DNA from: Halobacteriovorax sp. GB3
Lineage (GTDB): Bacteria; Bdellovibrionota; Bacteriovoracia; Bacteriovoracales; Bacteriovoracaceae
NCBI RefSeq assembly: GCF_028649655.1
Contig: NZ_JAQSLN010000003.1
Location: 744,001-808,000, forward strand
Reading direction: 5' to 3'
DNA: 64,000 nucleotides
Shown: in pieces, positions 34,406-43,146 of the stretch
How the letters are laid out: every line of letters starts with the position of its first letter
How positions within the stretch are numbered: position 1 is the first letter of the stretch
Notes under the pieces: model-generated
Told to the model about the DNA's origin: nothing
Database searches by the model: none
Seen by the model: the letters and a program-made list of their open reading frames with translations, nothing else
Program-made: the position numbers and the translations under genes

Positions 34406-34825
34406 ATGCGAAATTTAATTGCTCTTGTTTCTGGATTACTTTTTTCTCTTGGCCTTGGATTATCGGGAATGATGAGCCCAAAAAAAGTATTAGGATTTTT
34501 AGATATCACAAGAAATTGGGACCCGAGTCTTGGTCTTGTTATGGGTGGGGCACTCCTTATAACATTTTTTAGCTTCCCACTTATATTAAAGAGAAAATCT
34601 CCTTTTTTTGATCAGAGTTTCTCTCTTCCTGCACTCAAGCAAATAACTCCAAGTCTTGTCATAGGCTCGGCCATGTTTGGTATTGGATGGGGGCTCATTG
34701 GTCTATGTCCAGGGCCGGCCATTGCCAATCTCCTAAGTGGAAACCTTCAAGCAGTACTATTTGTCGTGCTCATGGTCACTTCGATGGTAATAACAGATCT
34801 TTTAATGAAGAAAATGAAATCTTAA
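34406..34825 (+). CDS. YeeE/YedE-family sulfur transporter half (PmpB-like)
   Basis: A 139-residue membrane protein, second half of the YeeE/YedE pair. LGLGLSGMMSPKKVLGFLD near residue 20 is diagnostic, followed by GIGWGLIGLCPGPAIANL near 97 with the conserved Cys-Pro-Gly-Pro. ATG at 34406 follows AAGGAGA at 34394-34400. Located 10 bp after the first half, so the three genes form one persulfide/thiosulfate operon. A role in export or import of sulfane sulfur is inferred from the regulator. Confidence 0.88.
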   Translation: MRNLIALVSGLLFSLGLGLSGMMSPKKVLGFLDITRNWDPSLGLVMGGALLITFFSFPLILKRKSPFFDQSFSLPALKQITPSLVIGSAMFGIGWGLIGLCPGPAIANLLSGNLQAVLFVVLMVTSMVITDLLMKKMKS

Positions 34826-34901
34826 CAGAAAATTAAACCGATACTATTTACTTCTTGCCTATAATCCTAGAGTTAAAACTTTAAACTTATAGGTAAGAAG
34901 T

Positions 34902-35036
34902 ATGAAAGCATTCTTTCGTCTCATCATCATCTCAAAAGCTCTTCTAGGAGCGATGACATTTTTTATCATCCAACAAATTATCAATTCTTCTGGCGATTGT
35001 GATTACATTCTAGATAGTGGTAAGATTGACTCCTAG
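34902..35036 (+). CDS. Possible 44-residue membrane peptide
   Basis: A short frame with AGGTAAG at 34891-34897 before its ATG. The product is mostly a hydrophobic helix (AFFRLIIISKALLG, FFIIQQII) with a short acidic tail containing one Cys. It lies between the YeeE/YedE pair and the MipA-like gene. Nothing further identifies it, and it may be a chance frame. Confidence 0.35.
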   Translation: MKAFFRLIIISKALLGAMTFFIIQQIINSSGDCDYILDSGKIDS

Positions 35037-35060
35037 AGTAAACTTTGTCACCATATAAAA

Positions 35061-35804
35061 GTGAAAATTTTAACACTAGCATCACTATTTATATTTTTCT
35101 ATTCAGCAGAAATTAAGGCCCAACAAAATGGGAAAAAATTTTTTGGCTTCTCTCTTGGAGCAGGGGCTGCTGTGAAAAGAAATATTCGCTTTGACAACAC
35201 TTATGATCGCTCTGATAAACCGACAAATATAAATTACTTCCCTTTTGCTACAATAAAGATTGGCCCTCTAAGACTATCAGGGCGAGGTATAGAAGCAAGT
35301 ACTTGGTTTGCTGCTCCTTTTATCAGACCTTTTGTCTTACTTACTCGTTCCGGTGATCGCTACTACGGACCAGAAATGGATCGGAGAAAAGACTCTTGGT
35401 TTCTGGGTGGAGGTATTAATATCCTCTTTCTGCGCCTTTCGTTTCTTAAAGATGTGCAATCAAGAAGTCATGGTTCACTATACTCAGCAAGCCTTGGCCA
35501 TCGAATTATGATCGACAAGTGGTTCTTGAGGCCGAGCTTAACAATGACCTATAACAACCAAAAATATAATAATTATTACTATGGCGTACGACCTCATGAG
35601 GTCTCCCTGGAACGACCTGAGTATACTGCCCATGGAGCCTTTTCTTATACTCTAAGCTTACTTACAAACTACAGTATTACTGACCACTGGAAAGTCTTCT
35701 CGACAGTTTCTCACTCAATTTTGGGAAGTGTTGTAAGGAACTCACCGACGACGAGAACAGACCGAGTGAATTCCTTCTTTCTAGCTTTGTTTTACCAGTT
35801 CTAA
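35061..35804 (+). CDS. MipA/OmpV-family outer-membrane protein
   Basis: A 247-residue exported barrel starting at GTG. Signal peptide cleaves near IKAQQNG. GFSLGAGAAVKRN at the mature start, YYGVRPHEVSLERPEY near residue 177 and the closing VVRNSPTTR then LALFYQF match MipA/OmpV, which scaffold murein enzymes or act as porins. No clear ribosome-binding site. Convergent with the HD-type gene, 1 bp between stops. Confidence 0.8.
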   Translation: MKILTLASLFIFFYSAEIKAQQNGKKFFGFSLGAGAAVKRNIRFDNTYDRSDKPTNINYFPFATIKIGPLRLSGRGIEASTWFAAPFIRPFVLLTRSGDRYYGPEMDRRKDSWFLGGGINILFLRLSFLKDVQSRSHGSLYSASLGHRIMIDKWFLRPSLTMTYNNQKYNNYYYGVRPHEVSLERPEYTAHGAFSYTLSLLTNYSITDHWKVFSTVSHSILGSVVRNSPTTRTDRVNSFFLALFYQF

Positions 35805-35805
35805 A

Positions 35806-37179
35806 TTACTTTCTCTTAGGCCTAACAACAGCCTTTAACAAAGAGACAACTTTCTTATAAGTTGAGAGCTGATATTTTGGCTCAAGCTCATCAAAAATTT
35901 CTCTCGCACTGATTTTGCCGGTTTCTAATTGAATTAAGAGTCGAGTGACAAAGTCTTCAATAACAACAAAGACTAACGCCATCGGTGAAATATTACTTGA
36001 AGGTTTCTCAGCGAACCCTACTCCATTGATCACACCATGATGCTGACGAATAATGACATCTGCACCTGCAGGAGCTTTTGGAAATTGCTGAACCATTGTA
36101 GAAATTTTATTAGCGTGCTCTTTGACTAGTGTCACTTTAAAGCCGGGAAGATTAGCATTTGCAAGATCTTCATTTGAATTAATCTTAAGTAATTCATCAT
36201 CTTTTAAGAGGATATCGTGAAAGAAAGAGACGAAAGCTATCTTTTCAAAATTTGCTTTTAATTGCTTTTGACTCTGTCCCCATTCCATATGAGGAATGAT
36301 CTGATGAGCGAACAATGAGATTAGATAACTTCTCTTATATGAGAAACTATCCTGGTTTTTTAAAAGGTCCCTTAAAAGTTCACCAAAAGTCGTATCCTCG
36401 ATATTTTTCATCATCGAGCCTATTGTGACATTAGACATATTAACTAATTGATCAGAAACCCCAAGATCATCGATAAGATTTTGACTAATTCCATAGGAGT
36501 CAGTCGTGACTTCGATATGGTCCTTTATTTTCTTCGTCTTTACGACTTTATCAACAGATTGAGACATGAGGTGATTGAGAAAAATATCGTGATCTTCTCT
36601 TCTTACAAAAAAAGAATCAAGATTCATTAGCTCATACTTTTGAATGACATCTTTATCGAAAGTATCACCCATTTTAATTCTCTTAACATAGTGATCCATT
36701 CCCTCTTTCTGTATCTTAATATAGACATCGCAGCAGCAACTGGTCATAAGATAGAAATTGCTTAGAGGGACTGGTAAAAACTCTGGCGCCTTTAACTCTT
36801 CCATCCTCTTTGTACCAAGATCGAGAAGATCCTTAATGGCGATAAATAAGTCATTAACTCTAAAGCGATCAGTAAGACTTCTTAGGTGATTGTAATTGAA
36901 ATCGACACTACCGAATGATACGATCGGTTTTTCACATTTTAAGTCATAGATCTTATTAAAGGCCAACTGAGCAAAGTAGATTCGCTCATCATCAGTCTCA
37001 TATAAGTTTCTGGCCAGAACAATCGAGAATGTTGACGGTATGGCCATTAAACGCTCGAGTTCTTCTTCACTACTTCCGACATGAACAGTCACACTGAACT
37101 CTTTCTCAAGCACTGGCTTAAGGATGTCGATAACCCTTTGTTCTTTTTCTAGCAGAATAAAATCTTTCATCCCTTTCAT
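35806..37179 (-). CDS. HD-GYP-like protein with divergent N-terminal domain
   Basis: About 457 residues, cytoplasmic. The C-terminal half (about 280-440) keeps metal-dependent phosphohydrolase features: FFHDILL, EHANKIS and IIRQHHGVINGVGF, resembling the HHExxDGxGYP core of HD-GYP phosphodiesterases but with GVGF instead of GYP. The N-terminal 120 residues look receiver-like (FILLEKEQRVIDIL, IVLARN) without a clear phospho-Asp pocket. Could hydrolyse or only bind cyclic di-nucleotides. Start taken at ATG 37179. A TTG at 37194 or ATG at 37170 are alternatives. Confidence 0.68.
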   Translation of the reverse strand: MKGMKDFILLEKEQRVIDILKPVLEKEFSVTVHVGSSEEELERLMAIPSTFSIVLARNLYETDDERIYFAQLAFNKIYDLKCEKPIVSFGSVDFNYNHLRSLTDRFRVNDLFIAIKDLLDLGTKRMEELKAPEFLPVPLSNFYLMTSCCCDVYIKIQKEGMDHYVKRIKMGDTFDKDVIQKYELMNLDSFFVRREDHDIFLNHLMSQSVDKVVKTKKIKDHIEVTTDSYGISQNLIDDLGVSDQLVNMSNVTIGSMMKNIEDTTFGELLRDLLKNQDSFSYKRSYLISLFAHQIIPHMEWGQSQKQLKANFEKIAFVSFFHDILLKDDELLKINSNEDLANANLPGFKVTLVKEHANKISTMVQQFPKAPAGADVIIRQHHGVINGVGFAEKPSSNISPMALVFVVIEDFVTRLLIQLETGKISAREIFDELEPKYQLSTYKKVVSLLKAVVRPKRK

Positions 37180-37268
37180 TATACCGGAAATCAATAAGTT
37201 AATATGAAATGAATCTTTTTTCCTAGAATCGACCTTAAATTGAAATCAAAATCAAGGTAATATAACCT

Positions 37269-38359
37269 ATGTTTAATCAATTTAATCTGAAAGGCACACA
37301 TAAAATTAAAAAGCATCCCCTATTTGAAAAACTACGTTATTTTCAGACGGAACTTTTTTTTACCTTAGGTTTTTTGTTTGATATTTTCACTCTTGGTCGA
37401 ATAGATGACCGTTTCAATATTTATGGCCAATCATTTTACTTAACTATTCTCTACTCTATTTTTACGATTCAACTTTTAGAAATAGAATTTAAAAGAGCTC
37501 TCTTTCAAAAGTTCGCCCTTTATCTAGATGATCTCCTTCACTTTTTAACGGGTTCTCTTTTGAGTGCATATAGTATTTTTTATTTCAAATCCTCATCTCT
37601 TTCTAACTCCTTTATTTTTATGGCCATCATTCTTGCCTTTCTCTTTCTCAATGAAACAGAATTTTTTAAAACGAGAGGCCTTAGCGTAAAGAGCATTCTC
37701 ATCTCACTGTGTACGATTAGTTTTTTAACCTATTTCATTCCAATGACGATAGGCCGTCTCGGCGGGGATCTCTTCTTCCTCTCAACAACACTCTCACTAA
37801 TATCTCTCTTTCCCCTTGCTTACCTCTTACACAAAAGGCGACAAGGCGATCTATTGAAAGTCATCTCTTCTTCATGGTGTGGCGTCATAATCATTTTTAA
37901 TCTCCTCTATCTTGCAAAGATGATTCCTCCGGTTCCACTTTCTCTAACGAAGATTGGAGTTTTTTATAAAATAGAAAAAGAAAATAGTGACTACCTACTT
38001 TCTCAAAAAAAAGAATTTTTCGATAATATGAAATTTGGCGAATCGAATTTTGAATACAGAGAAAATGATCGCGTCTATTTGTATACAAGTGTTTTTGCCC
38101 CAAGTGAGTTTCAAGATACGGTCTTTGCAGTTTGGCAAAAAAAGATCACAAAGGAATTTGGCAAACCAGTGACAGAATCCCTTTGACCCTCATAGGAGGT
38201 CGAGTTAAAGGGTTTCGAGCAACGACTTACAAGTCAAATTATACACAAGGAAATTGGCGCGTTTTAATTGAAACGAGATCCGGCAGAGAGATTGGAAGAA
38301 AGTACTTTATGATTTCAAAGGCCGATGAGGAAATAGAACTCAAAAAAATAAAAGAGTAA
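37269..38359 (+). CDS. DUF2914 membrane protein, joined by a -1 frameshift
   Basis: Six or more membrane helices (residues about 25-225), then a DUF2914 domain. In the first frame the protein reads to a TGA at 38184-38186 (305 residues), truncated in the middle of the domain. The rest of the domain (IWQTSDRIPL, IGGRVKGFR, YKSNYTQGNWRV, IETRSGREIGR) is in the -1 frame up to 38359. Slipping at A-AAA-AAG (38138-38144) gives a continuous VWQKKDHKGIW through the expected site. Either programmed frameshifting, a recent pseudogene, or a sequencing error in seven As. TAATAT ends 5 nt before the ATG, with no ribosome-binding site. The family function is unknown. Confidence 0.75.
38137..38184 (+). other. 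Candidate -1 programmed frameshift site
   Basis: Slippery heptamer A AAA AAG at 38138-38144 in correct phase (CAA AAA AAG in the zero frame), identical to that of E. coli dnaX. Five nt later, a 9-bp stem with one mismatch (AAAGGAATT 38150-38158 with AATCCCTTT 38176-38184) and a 17-nt loop could act as stimulator. The zero-frame stop follows at 38184-38186. Confidence 0.5.
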
Positions 38360-38377
38360 GGGCCGAAAGGCCCTTTT
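38358..38377 (+). terminator. Bidirectional intrinsic terminator after the DUF2914 gene
   Basis: AAGGGCC and GGCCCTT form a 7-bp perfect stem with a GAAA tetraloop, overlapping the TAA stop, then TTTT. The A-rich left flank (T-rich on the other strand) would also serve the convergent ABC permease gene. Confidence 0.85.
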
Positions 38378-38385
38378 CACTCGAT

Positions 38386-39192
38386 TTAGATAGACTTTTT
38401 AGAAAAGAAATAATTAAAGATAAAAAAGATAAGCGCCAAGCTCACTCCAAAATGAGCAAGGTGATAAAAAAGGGTTTCGATATTCTCGAGATTGCCCTGT
38501 CTAATATTACTTTCAAAAATCCCTATTACATTTGTATGTGGTAAAAAAGCATAAAAACCAAGTGCAATAGCATTGATAATATTGAAATCTTTAAAGACCT
38601 CACCTATCCCAACATTGTAAACATAGGCCGAACTGTAACCATTAACCGCCCCTAAAAAGAGAACAAAAATAAATGTGGGAAGTCGACTAAACTTAGTCGA
38701 CAACATAACTCCTAGAAAAATTGAAAAAAGTAATGAGAAAGAACTTAAGAAAAAGGTAAAAATAAACTTTGAAGAAAAAACAAAGTCAGAGACCATAATG
38801 CTTAGTCCCATCGTAGAATAAGAAAAAGTAAAAAGAAAAAAGCATAGACACATAAGCCATGCACCAAGAATTCTTCCTATTAAATAATCACGTCTTCTAA
38901 TTGGCATACTAAGAATAAGGGGAAGTGTTCCACTTGAGATATCGTTTCTTACACAATTTATTCCAAGAATAAGCCCAACAATAGACGTCCAAACCGTTGT
39001 CGTTGTATAAACGGCATCGAGGATATAGGTGGCGATCAGAGCTGATGAGTCTTCATGAACGTAGTTTTTCATAAGAAAATTAATCGCCAAAAGACCAATG
39101 GTGATAATGACAAAACTCATTACCGCAAGAAAAACGACTCCACGATTTCTAAATTCATTCTTAAACGTATTTTTTATAATACTAGCAATCAT
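38386..39192 (-). CDS. ABC transporter permease (ABC-2/NosY type)
   Basis: A 268-residue membrane protein with six helices. The ABC-2 pattern is visible: an N-terminal FKNEFRNRG amphipathic stretch before helix 1, and CVRNDISSGTLPLILSMPIRRRDYLIGR (cut after SGTLPL) with the coupling RRRDYLIGR loop near residue 100. It overlaps the ATPase gene by 4 nt. Substrate unknown. Such pairs beside envelope genes often move lipids or peptides. Confidence 0.85.
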   Translation of the reverse strand: MIASIIKNTFKNEFRNRGVVFLAVMSFVIITIGLLAINFLMKNYVHEDSSALIATYILDAVYTTTTVWTSIVGLILGINCVRNDISSGTLPLILSMPIRRRDYLIGRILGAWLMCLCFFLFTFSYSTMGLSIMVSDFVFSSKFIFTFFLSSFSLLFSIFLGVMLSTKFSRLPTFIFVLFLGAVNGYSSAYVYNVGIGEVFKDFNIINAIALGFYAFLPHTNVIGIFESNIRQGNLENIETLFYHLAHFGVSLALIFFIFNYFFSKKSI

Positions 39193-39899
39193 TGCTGAAC
39201 CTCTTTAACTCTTTTTATGAAATAATCCTCTAGTCCATCCTGCAATTGCGAATCATTCAAATATCCGTCAAAGAGAAGCTCCCCTTTATTGATAAGAAGA
39301 ACTCTATCGCAAACCTTCTCCATTTCAGAAAGGATATGGGTGTTAATTAGAACAGTTGCTCCCTGCCCTTTTAGTTCAACAAAAAGATCCTTTACTTCCC
39401 TAATACCTATTGGGTCTAGGCCAGAAAAGGGCTCATCAAAAATATAAAAGCTTTTTTTAGAAGCAATCATTGAGGCAAGAGCAACTCGTTGCATTTGTCC
39501 CTTAGAAAGTTCTTTCATTTTTCTATGCTTAAGATCAAGGATTCCAAGTTTATCAAGAGCGCGATCTAAATCAGCACTCATCATTATCTCAGACCTAAGT
39601 TCACTAAAAAACTGAAGCGTACTTTCTACAGTATAAAAGTCATAGAAATTAAACTTCTCAGGAAGATAGGCAATCCCCTTTCTCATGAAATGGTCTTTGG
39701 AACTAACTCCTTCCAAAAGGATTTCCCCTTGATCTTGAAAAACAAGCCCCATAAGGCACTTAACAAAAGTACTTTTCCCGGCACCATTAGGTCCAATCAA
39801 AGCTGTAATTTCACCCTTATTAAGTTGGAAGCTAACATCTTTGAGCGCTTTTAATTGACCATAGGACTTCGTAAGATTATTGACATTGAGATGGGACAT
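39189..39899 (-). CDS. ABC transporter ATP-binding protein
   Basis: A 236-residue ATPase. Walker A GPNGAGKST near residue 37, Q-loop GLVFQDQG, signature LSKGQMQRV near 130 (the usual SGG replaced by SKG, common in NosF-like pairs), Walker B FYIFDEPFSGLD and switch His in INTHILSE. It energises the permease encoded next. Start ATG overlaps the thioesterase stop by 1 nt, as part of the six-gene operon. Confidence 0.93.
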   Translation of the reverse strand: MSHLNVNNLTKSYGQLKALKDVSFQLNKGEITALIGPNGAGKSTFVKCLMGLVFQDQGEILLEGVSSKDHFMRKGIAYLPEKFNFYDFYTVESTLQFFSELRSEIMMSADLDRALDKLGILDLKHRKMKELSKGQMQRVALASMIASKKSFYIFDEPFSGLDPIGIREVKDLFVELKGQGATVLINTHILSEMEKVCDRVLLINKGELLFDGYLNDSQLQDGLEDYFIKRVKEVQQ

Positions 39900-40291
39900 T
39901 AATCATTCTCACTTGAATCGATTGAACGTGGTTTTCTATTTTCATCAACAGCAACGTAAGTAAAAACCCCCTCCGTTACAATTGTTCTCTCTGTTTCATT
40001 GCGGCGAATAACCCAGGCTTCAATCTTAACGGCCAAAGAAGTATTTCCCTCTTTTACTGTTTCGCAATATCCACAAACGACATCACCAACTAAGACAGGT
40101 CTATGAAATGTCATTGAATCTACGGCAACAGTAACCGTTCTCCCCTGGCAGCGCTTACCCGAGTAAATACCGCCGGCAATATCCATTTGTGATAATACCC
40201 AACCACCAAAGATATCTCCATTAGGGTTTGTATCACCTGGCATGGCCAGAGTTCGAACACATAATTCACCTTTTGGTTGACGTTCAGACAT
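39899..40291 (-). CDS. Acyl-CoA thioesterase, YciA-like hotdog fold
   Basis: A 130-residue cytoplasmic enzyme. DTNPNGDIFGGWVLSQMD with the catalytic Asp near residue 26 (here quoted in one 18-residue piece), VAVDSMTFHRPVLVGD and the C-terminal TYVAVDENRKPR define the YciA acyl-CoA hydrolase family. SD GGAG precedes the ATG. It lies between tgpA and the ABC ATPase. Hydrolyses acyl-CoA thioesters. Why it is inside this operon is not obvious. Confidence 0.88.
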   Translation of the reverse strand: MSERQPKGELCVRTLAMPGDTNPNGDIFGGWVLSQMDIAGGIYSGKRCQGRTVTVAVDSMTFHRPVLVGDVVCGYCETVKEGNTSLAVKIEAWVIRRNETERTIVTEGVFTYVAVDENRKPRSIDSSEND

Positions 40292-40300
40292 GGTGTACTC

Positions 40301-42214
40301 CTATTTTTCATTCGATAAATATTTTTTACAAAGCTCGATAAAAGAGACAAAATCATCTCTTTTTGGGCCCTTTGCATATTTAAGGTAATTATACCTTCTT
40401 ACTATCAAATACTCTATTTCTAAACGCTTAGAATTTTTTGATATCTCTTTCATATATAATTCATGGCCAAGGTTTGTGCTTTTAGTAACTCCACTATCCC
40501 TTTCAATCTTTCTCATCACTTTTTCAAAGACTCTCTGATAAGGAGCTTTTCTCCAGTTAAGAACATAAACAAGATAAAGGACGAGGAGCGAAACGATAAA
40601 AAAACTAAACATGAAAGAGAAGAGAACAAACTTTGAGGGTTTCTTGCCAAAGATCTTTGTCAGAAGCTCCATTTGGTTCTCTTTGTCGTAGTTAAGAAAG
40701 TAAGTATTTAAATTAAAATAAACGAGATCAACAAATAAACGCAATTCATTCAAAAGTGTATCACGAGAACTGCCAGTGCTTAGATTCTCAGAACTTCTTT
40801 GATAAAAGAAATTTGCACCCATAGTGATTCTTTCTGGTGCAATATATTGAACGGGATCGACTCTTTTCCAATGACCATCTTTTGAAAGGAACTCAACCCA
40901 CGCGTGAGCATCGCGACTTGTAACGATGATATACTCTCCCATCGAATTATAGCGTCCTCCCTGATAACCGCCAACGATACGTGAAGGTATCCCCAAGACT
41001 CGAAATGCATAAGCAACACTAGCCGCATAATGTTCACAGAATCCCTTCTTTGTATTAAAGAAAAAATCCTCCAACTTATCTCCTTTCAAATCACCAGGCT
41101 CAAGAGAATACTCGTAATTGTTTTTAGCAAGATAAGATAAAACGGCCTTTACTTTTTTATTCCTTCCATCAAGCTTTGAGAAGGTCTCTCTAATAAAGCT
41201 TTTGAAACGTTCACTTCCACTAGGGATTTGAAGATACTTATCAAGATTTTCCTTGGCCGGATAATAAAGAAGGCCCTTGGATCGATGGCCAGTAAAGCGC
41301 AATTTTTCATCACGATAAGAAAAGAGAAGAAAGTTTTTGCCTGATCCACGAAACTCTCTGGCCGCGGAGAGACTCTTAATGCGATAGGTATCCTCTAATG
41401 TGAAGACGTGACCATTGTCATAATTATCAAAGCTAACTCGGTACTTAGACTCATTAGTGCCCCGCTTGAATTCATCTCTAGCAATTTTTCCTTGCTTCCA
41501 TTTTAACCCTTCATTTTCATGATAAATTGTTCCACGCCAATAGAGCCCCTCGATCTCACTTGTCTCATCGATTCGAGCACGAAATACCGTCTCGTCACTA
41601 AGAGCTAATTTGGAAATATCACCAGGATTCAACTCTTTTGAAAATCCACTCTTTCCCTGATTATTCAGCTTCCCAATAAAGAAGCTATTCATTTGTAGTC
41701 GTGGAAAAAGAAAAAAGAAGAGCAATGTTAGAGGAATTGAAAACACAAGATACTTTTTCAATAGTCCAAATGTGTTGAATGAGTGTTCTCTCTCAAAACG
41801 AACTTTAACCATTGAAGCAAACATCAATGAAAGAAGAGCTAAGCAATAAAGAACAAGAGAGATGCTCTCAGTATTTAGCATGTGACCTACAAGTTGCAAG
41901 ATCACAATAAGAAGAAAAAGAAAATAGTCTCTTCGAGATTCAATCTCAAAAGTCTTTACGAGAGTTAATAAGCTTAAGAGAAACACCCCTCCTTCAATAC
42001 TTCTAAGAGTTCCATATTCAAGCCAATAAACCCCAACACTTACTACAAGAAGAATGTGAACAATATAAGAGTGAATCTTGTAATATTTCTGACTAACGAA
42101 AGAGAGAATTAAAAGAGCTAAAAGACATAAATTGATGACCAGTGGAGCTCGCGTGCAAAAAGGCAAATAAACAAAGAGACTAAAAAAAAGGGAGTACAAG
42201 TATTCTTTTTTCAT
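40301..42214 (-). CDS. tgpA: TgpA-type transglutaminase-like membrane protein
   Basis: A 637-residue protein. Residues 1-190 hold about six helices (DUF3488-like), then an extracytoplasmic transglutaminase core with Cys in KKGFCEHYAASVAYAFR near residue 395, His in RDAHAWVEF near 436 and Asp in RVDPVQY near 455, the complete triad. A last helix (about 545-565) leads to a cytoplasmic tail. Acts on proteins or peptidoglycan-linked substrates at the outer face. It overlaps the DUF58 gene by 4 nt, the standard moxR/DUF58/tgpA set. Confidence 0.88.
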   Translation of the reverse strand: MKKEYLYSLFFSLFVYLPFCTRAPLVINLCLLALLILSFVSQKYYKIHSYIVHILLVVSVGVYWLEYGTLRSIEGGVFLLSLLTLVKTFEIESRRDYFLFLLIVILQLVGHMLNTESISLVLYCLALLSLMFASMVKVRFEREHSFNTFGLLKKYLVFSIPLTLLFFFLFPRLQMNSFFIGKLNNQGKSGFSKELNPGDISKLALSDETVFRARIDETSEIEGLYWRGTIYHENEGLKWKQGKIARDEFKRGTNESKYRVSFDNYDNGHVFTLEDTYRIKSLSAAREFRGSGKNFLLFSYRDEKLRFTGHRSKGLLYYPAKENLDKYLQIPSGSERFKSFIRETFSKLDGRNKKVKAVLSYLAKNNYEYSLEPGDLKGDKLEDFFFNTKKGFCEHYAASVAYAFRVLGIPSRIVGGYQGGRYNSMGEYIIVTSRDAHAWVEFLSKDGHWKRVDPVQYIAPERITMGANFFYQRSSENLSTGSSRDTLLNELRLFVDLVYFNLNTYFLNYDKENQMELLTKIFGKKPSKFVLFSFMFSFFIVSLLVLYLVYVLNWRKAPYQRVFEKVMRKIERDSGVTKSTNLGHELYMKEISKNSKRLEIEYLIVRRYNYLKYAKGPKRDDFVSFIELCKKYLSNEK

Positions 42215-43146
42215 ACATCCCCTCTATAGCGAGCAATCTCAATGAGACATCTTTTTTTAAACTCTTCTCCCTTACCTGGGCCTAAAGTTCTCCTTCCAAA
42301 TGAGACACTGAAATCTTGATCGACTTTGGTCATCTCAATAATTTGATAAGTTAGTTTTTGGAGCTTTTCTTCTATATTTCCAGAAAGTAAATCAAGCTGA
42401 AGATCTTTTTTGGGAGCGAGGTTCTTTGAAAACTCTTTTATATAGAGCTTTTCATTATATGAATAGCGCTTCCAATCAAGTCGACTTGACAGATTATCTC
42501 CTTGATACTCTCTTAGATGGGAGAATTGATCTCCTCCTTGTTTGTACTTACCTTTGAGGGATTCTTTTTCGATAAGATCAAATTGATCGTCTTTTACAGG
42601 CTCATTTAATACATAAATTCGATTAGCTAAACGAACGTAAAACCAGGCCCTAAAGAGAGAGAATGGAAAATCAGTATAGACTTTAATTCGATCAATTTTT
42701 AAAACCTTTCTCTGCCACAATCTTGGTCTGAATTCTACTTTTTTTAAGGAATCAGCTTCTAATAACTCTAATGATTCAACTTGAAGATCTTTTATATCAA
42801 ATTCGAGGGAATAACGATTCTCTTTAGCATGATTAGCGAGAATCAATTTGCCACTATCCTGATATCCACAAATTAAAACTTGCTCATCAGAAAAATCAAC
42901 ATCAATATCTTTTAATGAAAAATTTGTTGAAAAACATACACAGATAAGAAATGAAAAAAAGAGAAAAGAAACGGTATAGGCCAGCGAGTTTCCGTAGGTC
43001 ATGGCCAGAAGAAAGCAGATAAAAATTCCTCCACAGTAATAGAGACCAATCTTTGTTGGAAATATATATATCCGCCTATCTTTAACAAAAGATTTAAAAA
43101 AGAGTTTTCGATAAAAAGAATATTTTTCTTTAAGTGCTCTCATCAA
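42211..43146 (-). CDS. DUF58 membrane-associated protein
   Basis: A 311-residue protein with two N-terminal helices (about 28-75), a beta domain, and the DUF58 signature GGDQFSHLREYQGDNLSSRL (20 residues) near 215, followed by DWKRYSYNEKLYIKEF. This is the partner that MoxR ATPases act on, linked to VWA-like chaperone functions. It overlaps both moxR and tgpA by 4 nt. Starts MM; the second Met is equally plausible. Confidence 0.85.
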   Translation of the reverse strand: MMRALKEKYSFYRKLFFKSFVKDRRIYIFPTKIGLYYCGGIFICFLLAMTYGNSLAYTVSFLFFSFLICVCFSTNFSLKDIDVDFSDEQVLICGYQDSGKLILANHAKENRYSLEFDIKDLQVESLELLEADSLKKVEFRPRLWQRKVLKIDRIKVYTDFPFSLFRAWFYVRLANRIYVLNEPVKDDQFDLIEKESLKGKYKQGGDQFSHLREYQGDNLSSRLDWKRYSYNEKLYIKEFSKNLAPKKDLQLDLLSGNIEEKLQKLTYQIIEMTKVDQDFSVSFGRRTLGPGKGEEFKKRCLIEIARYRGDV

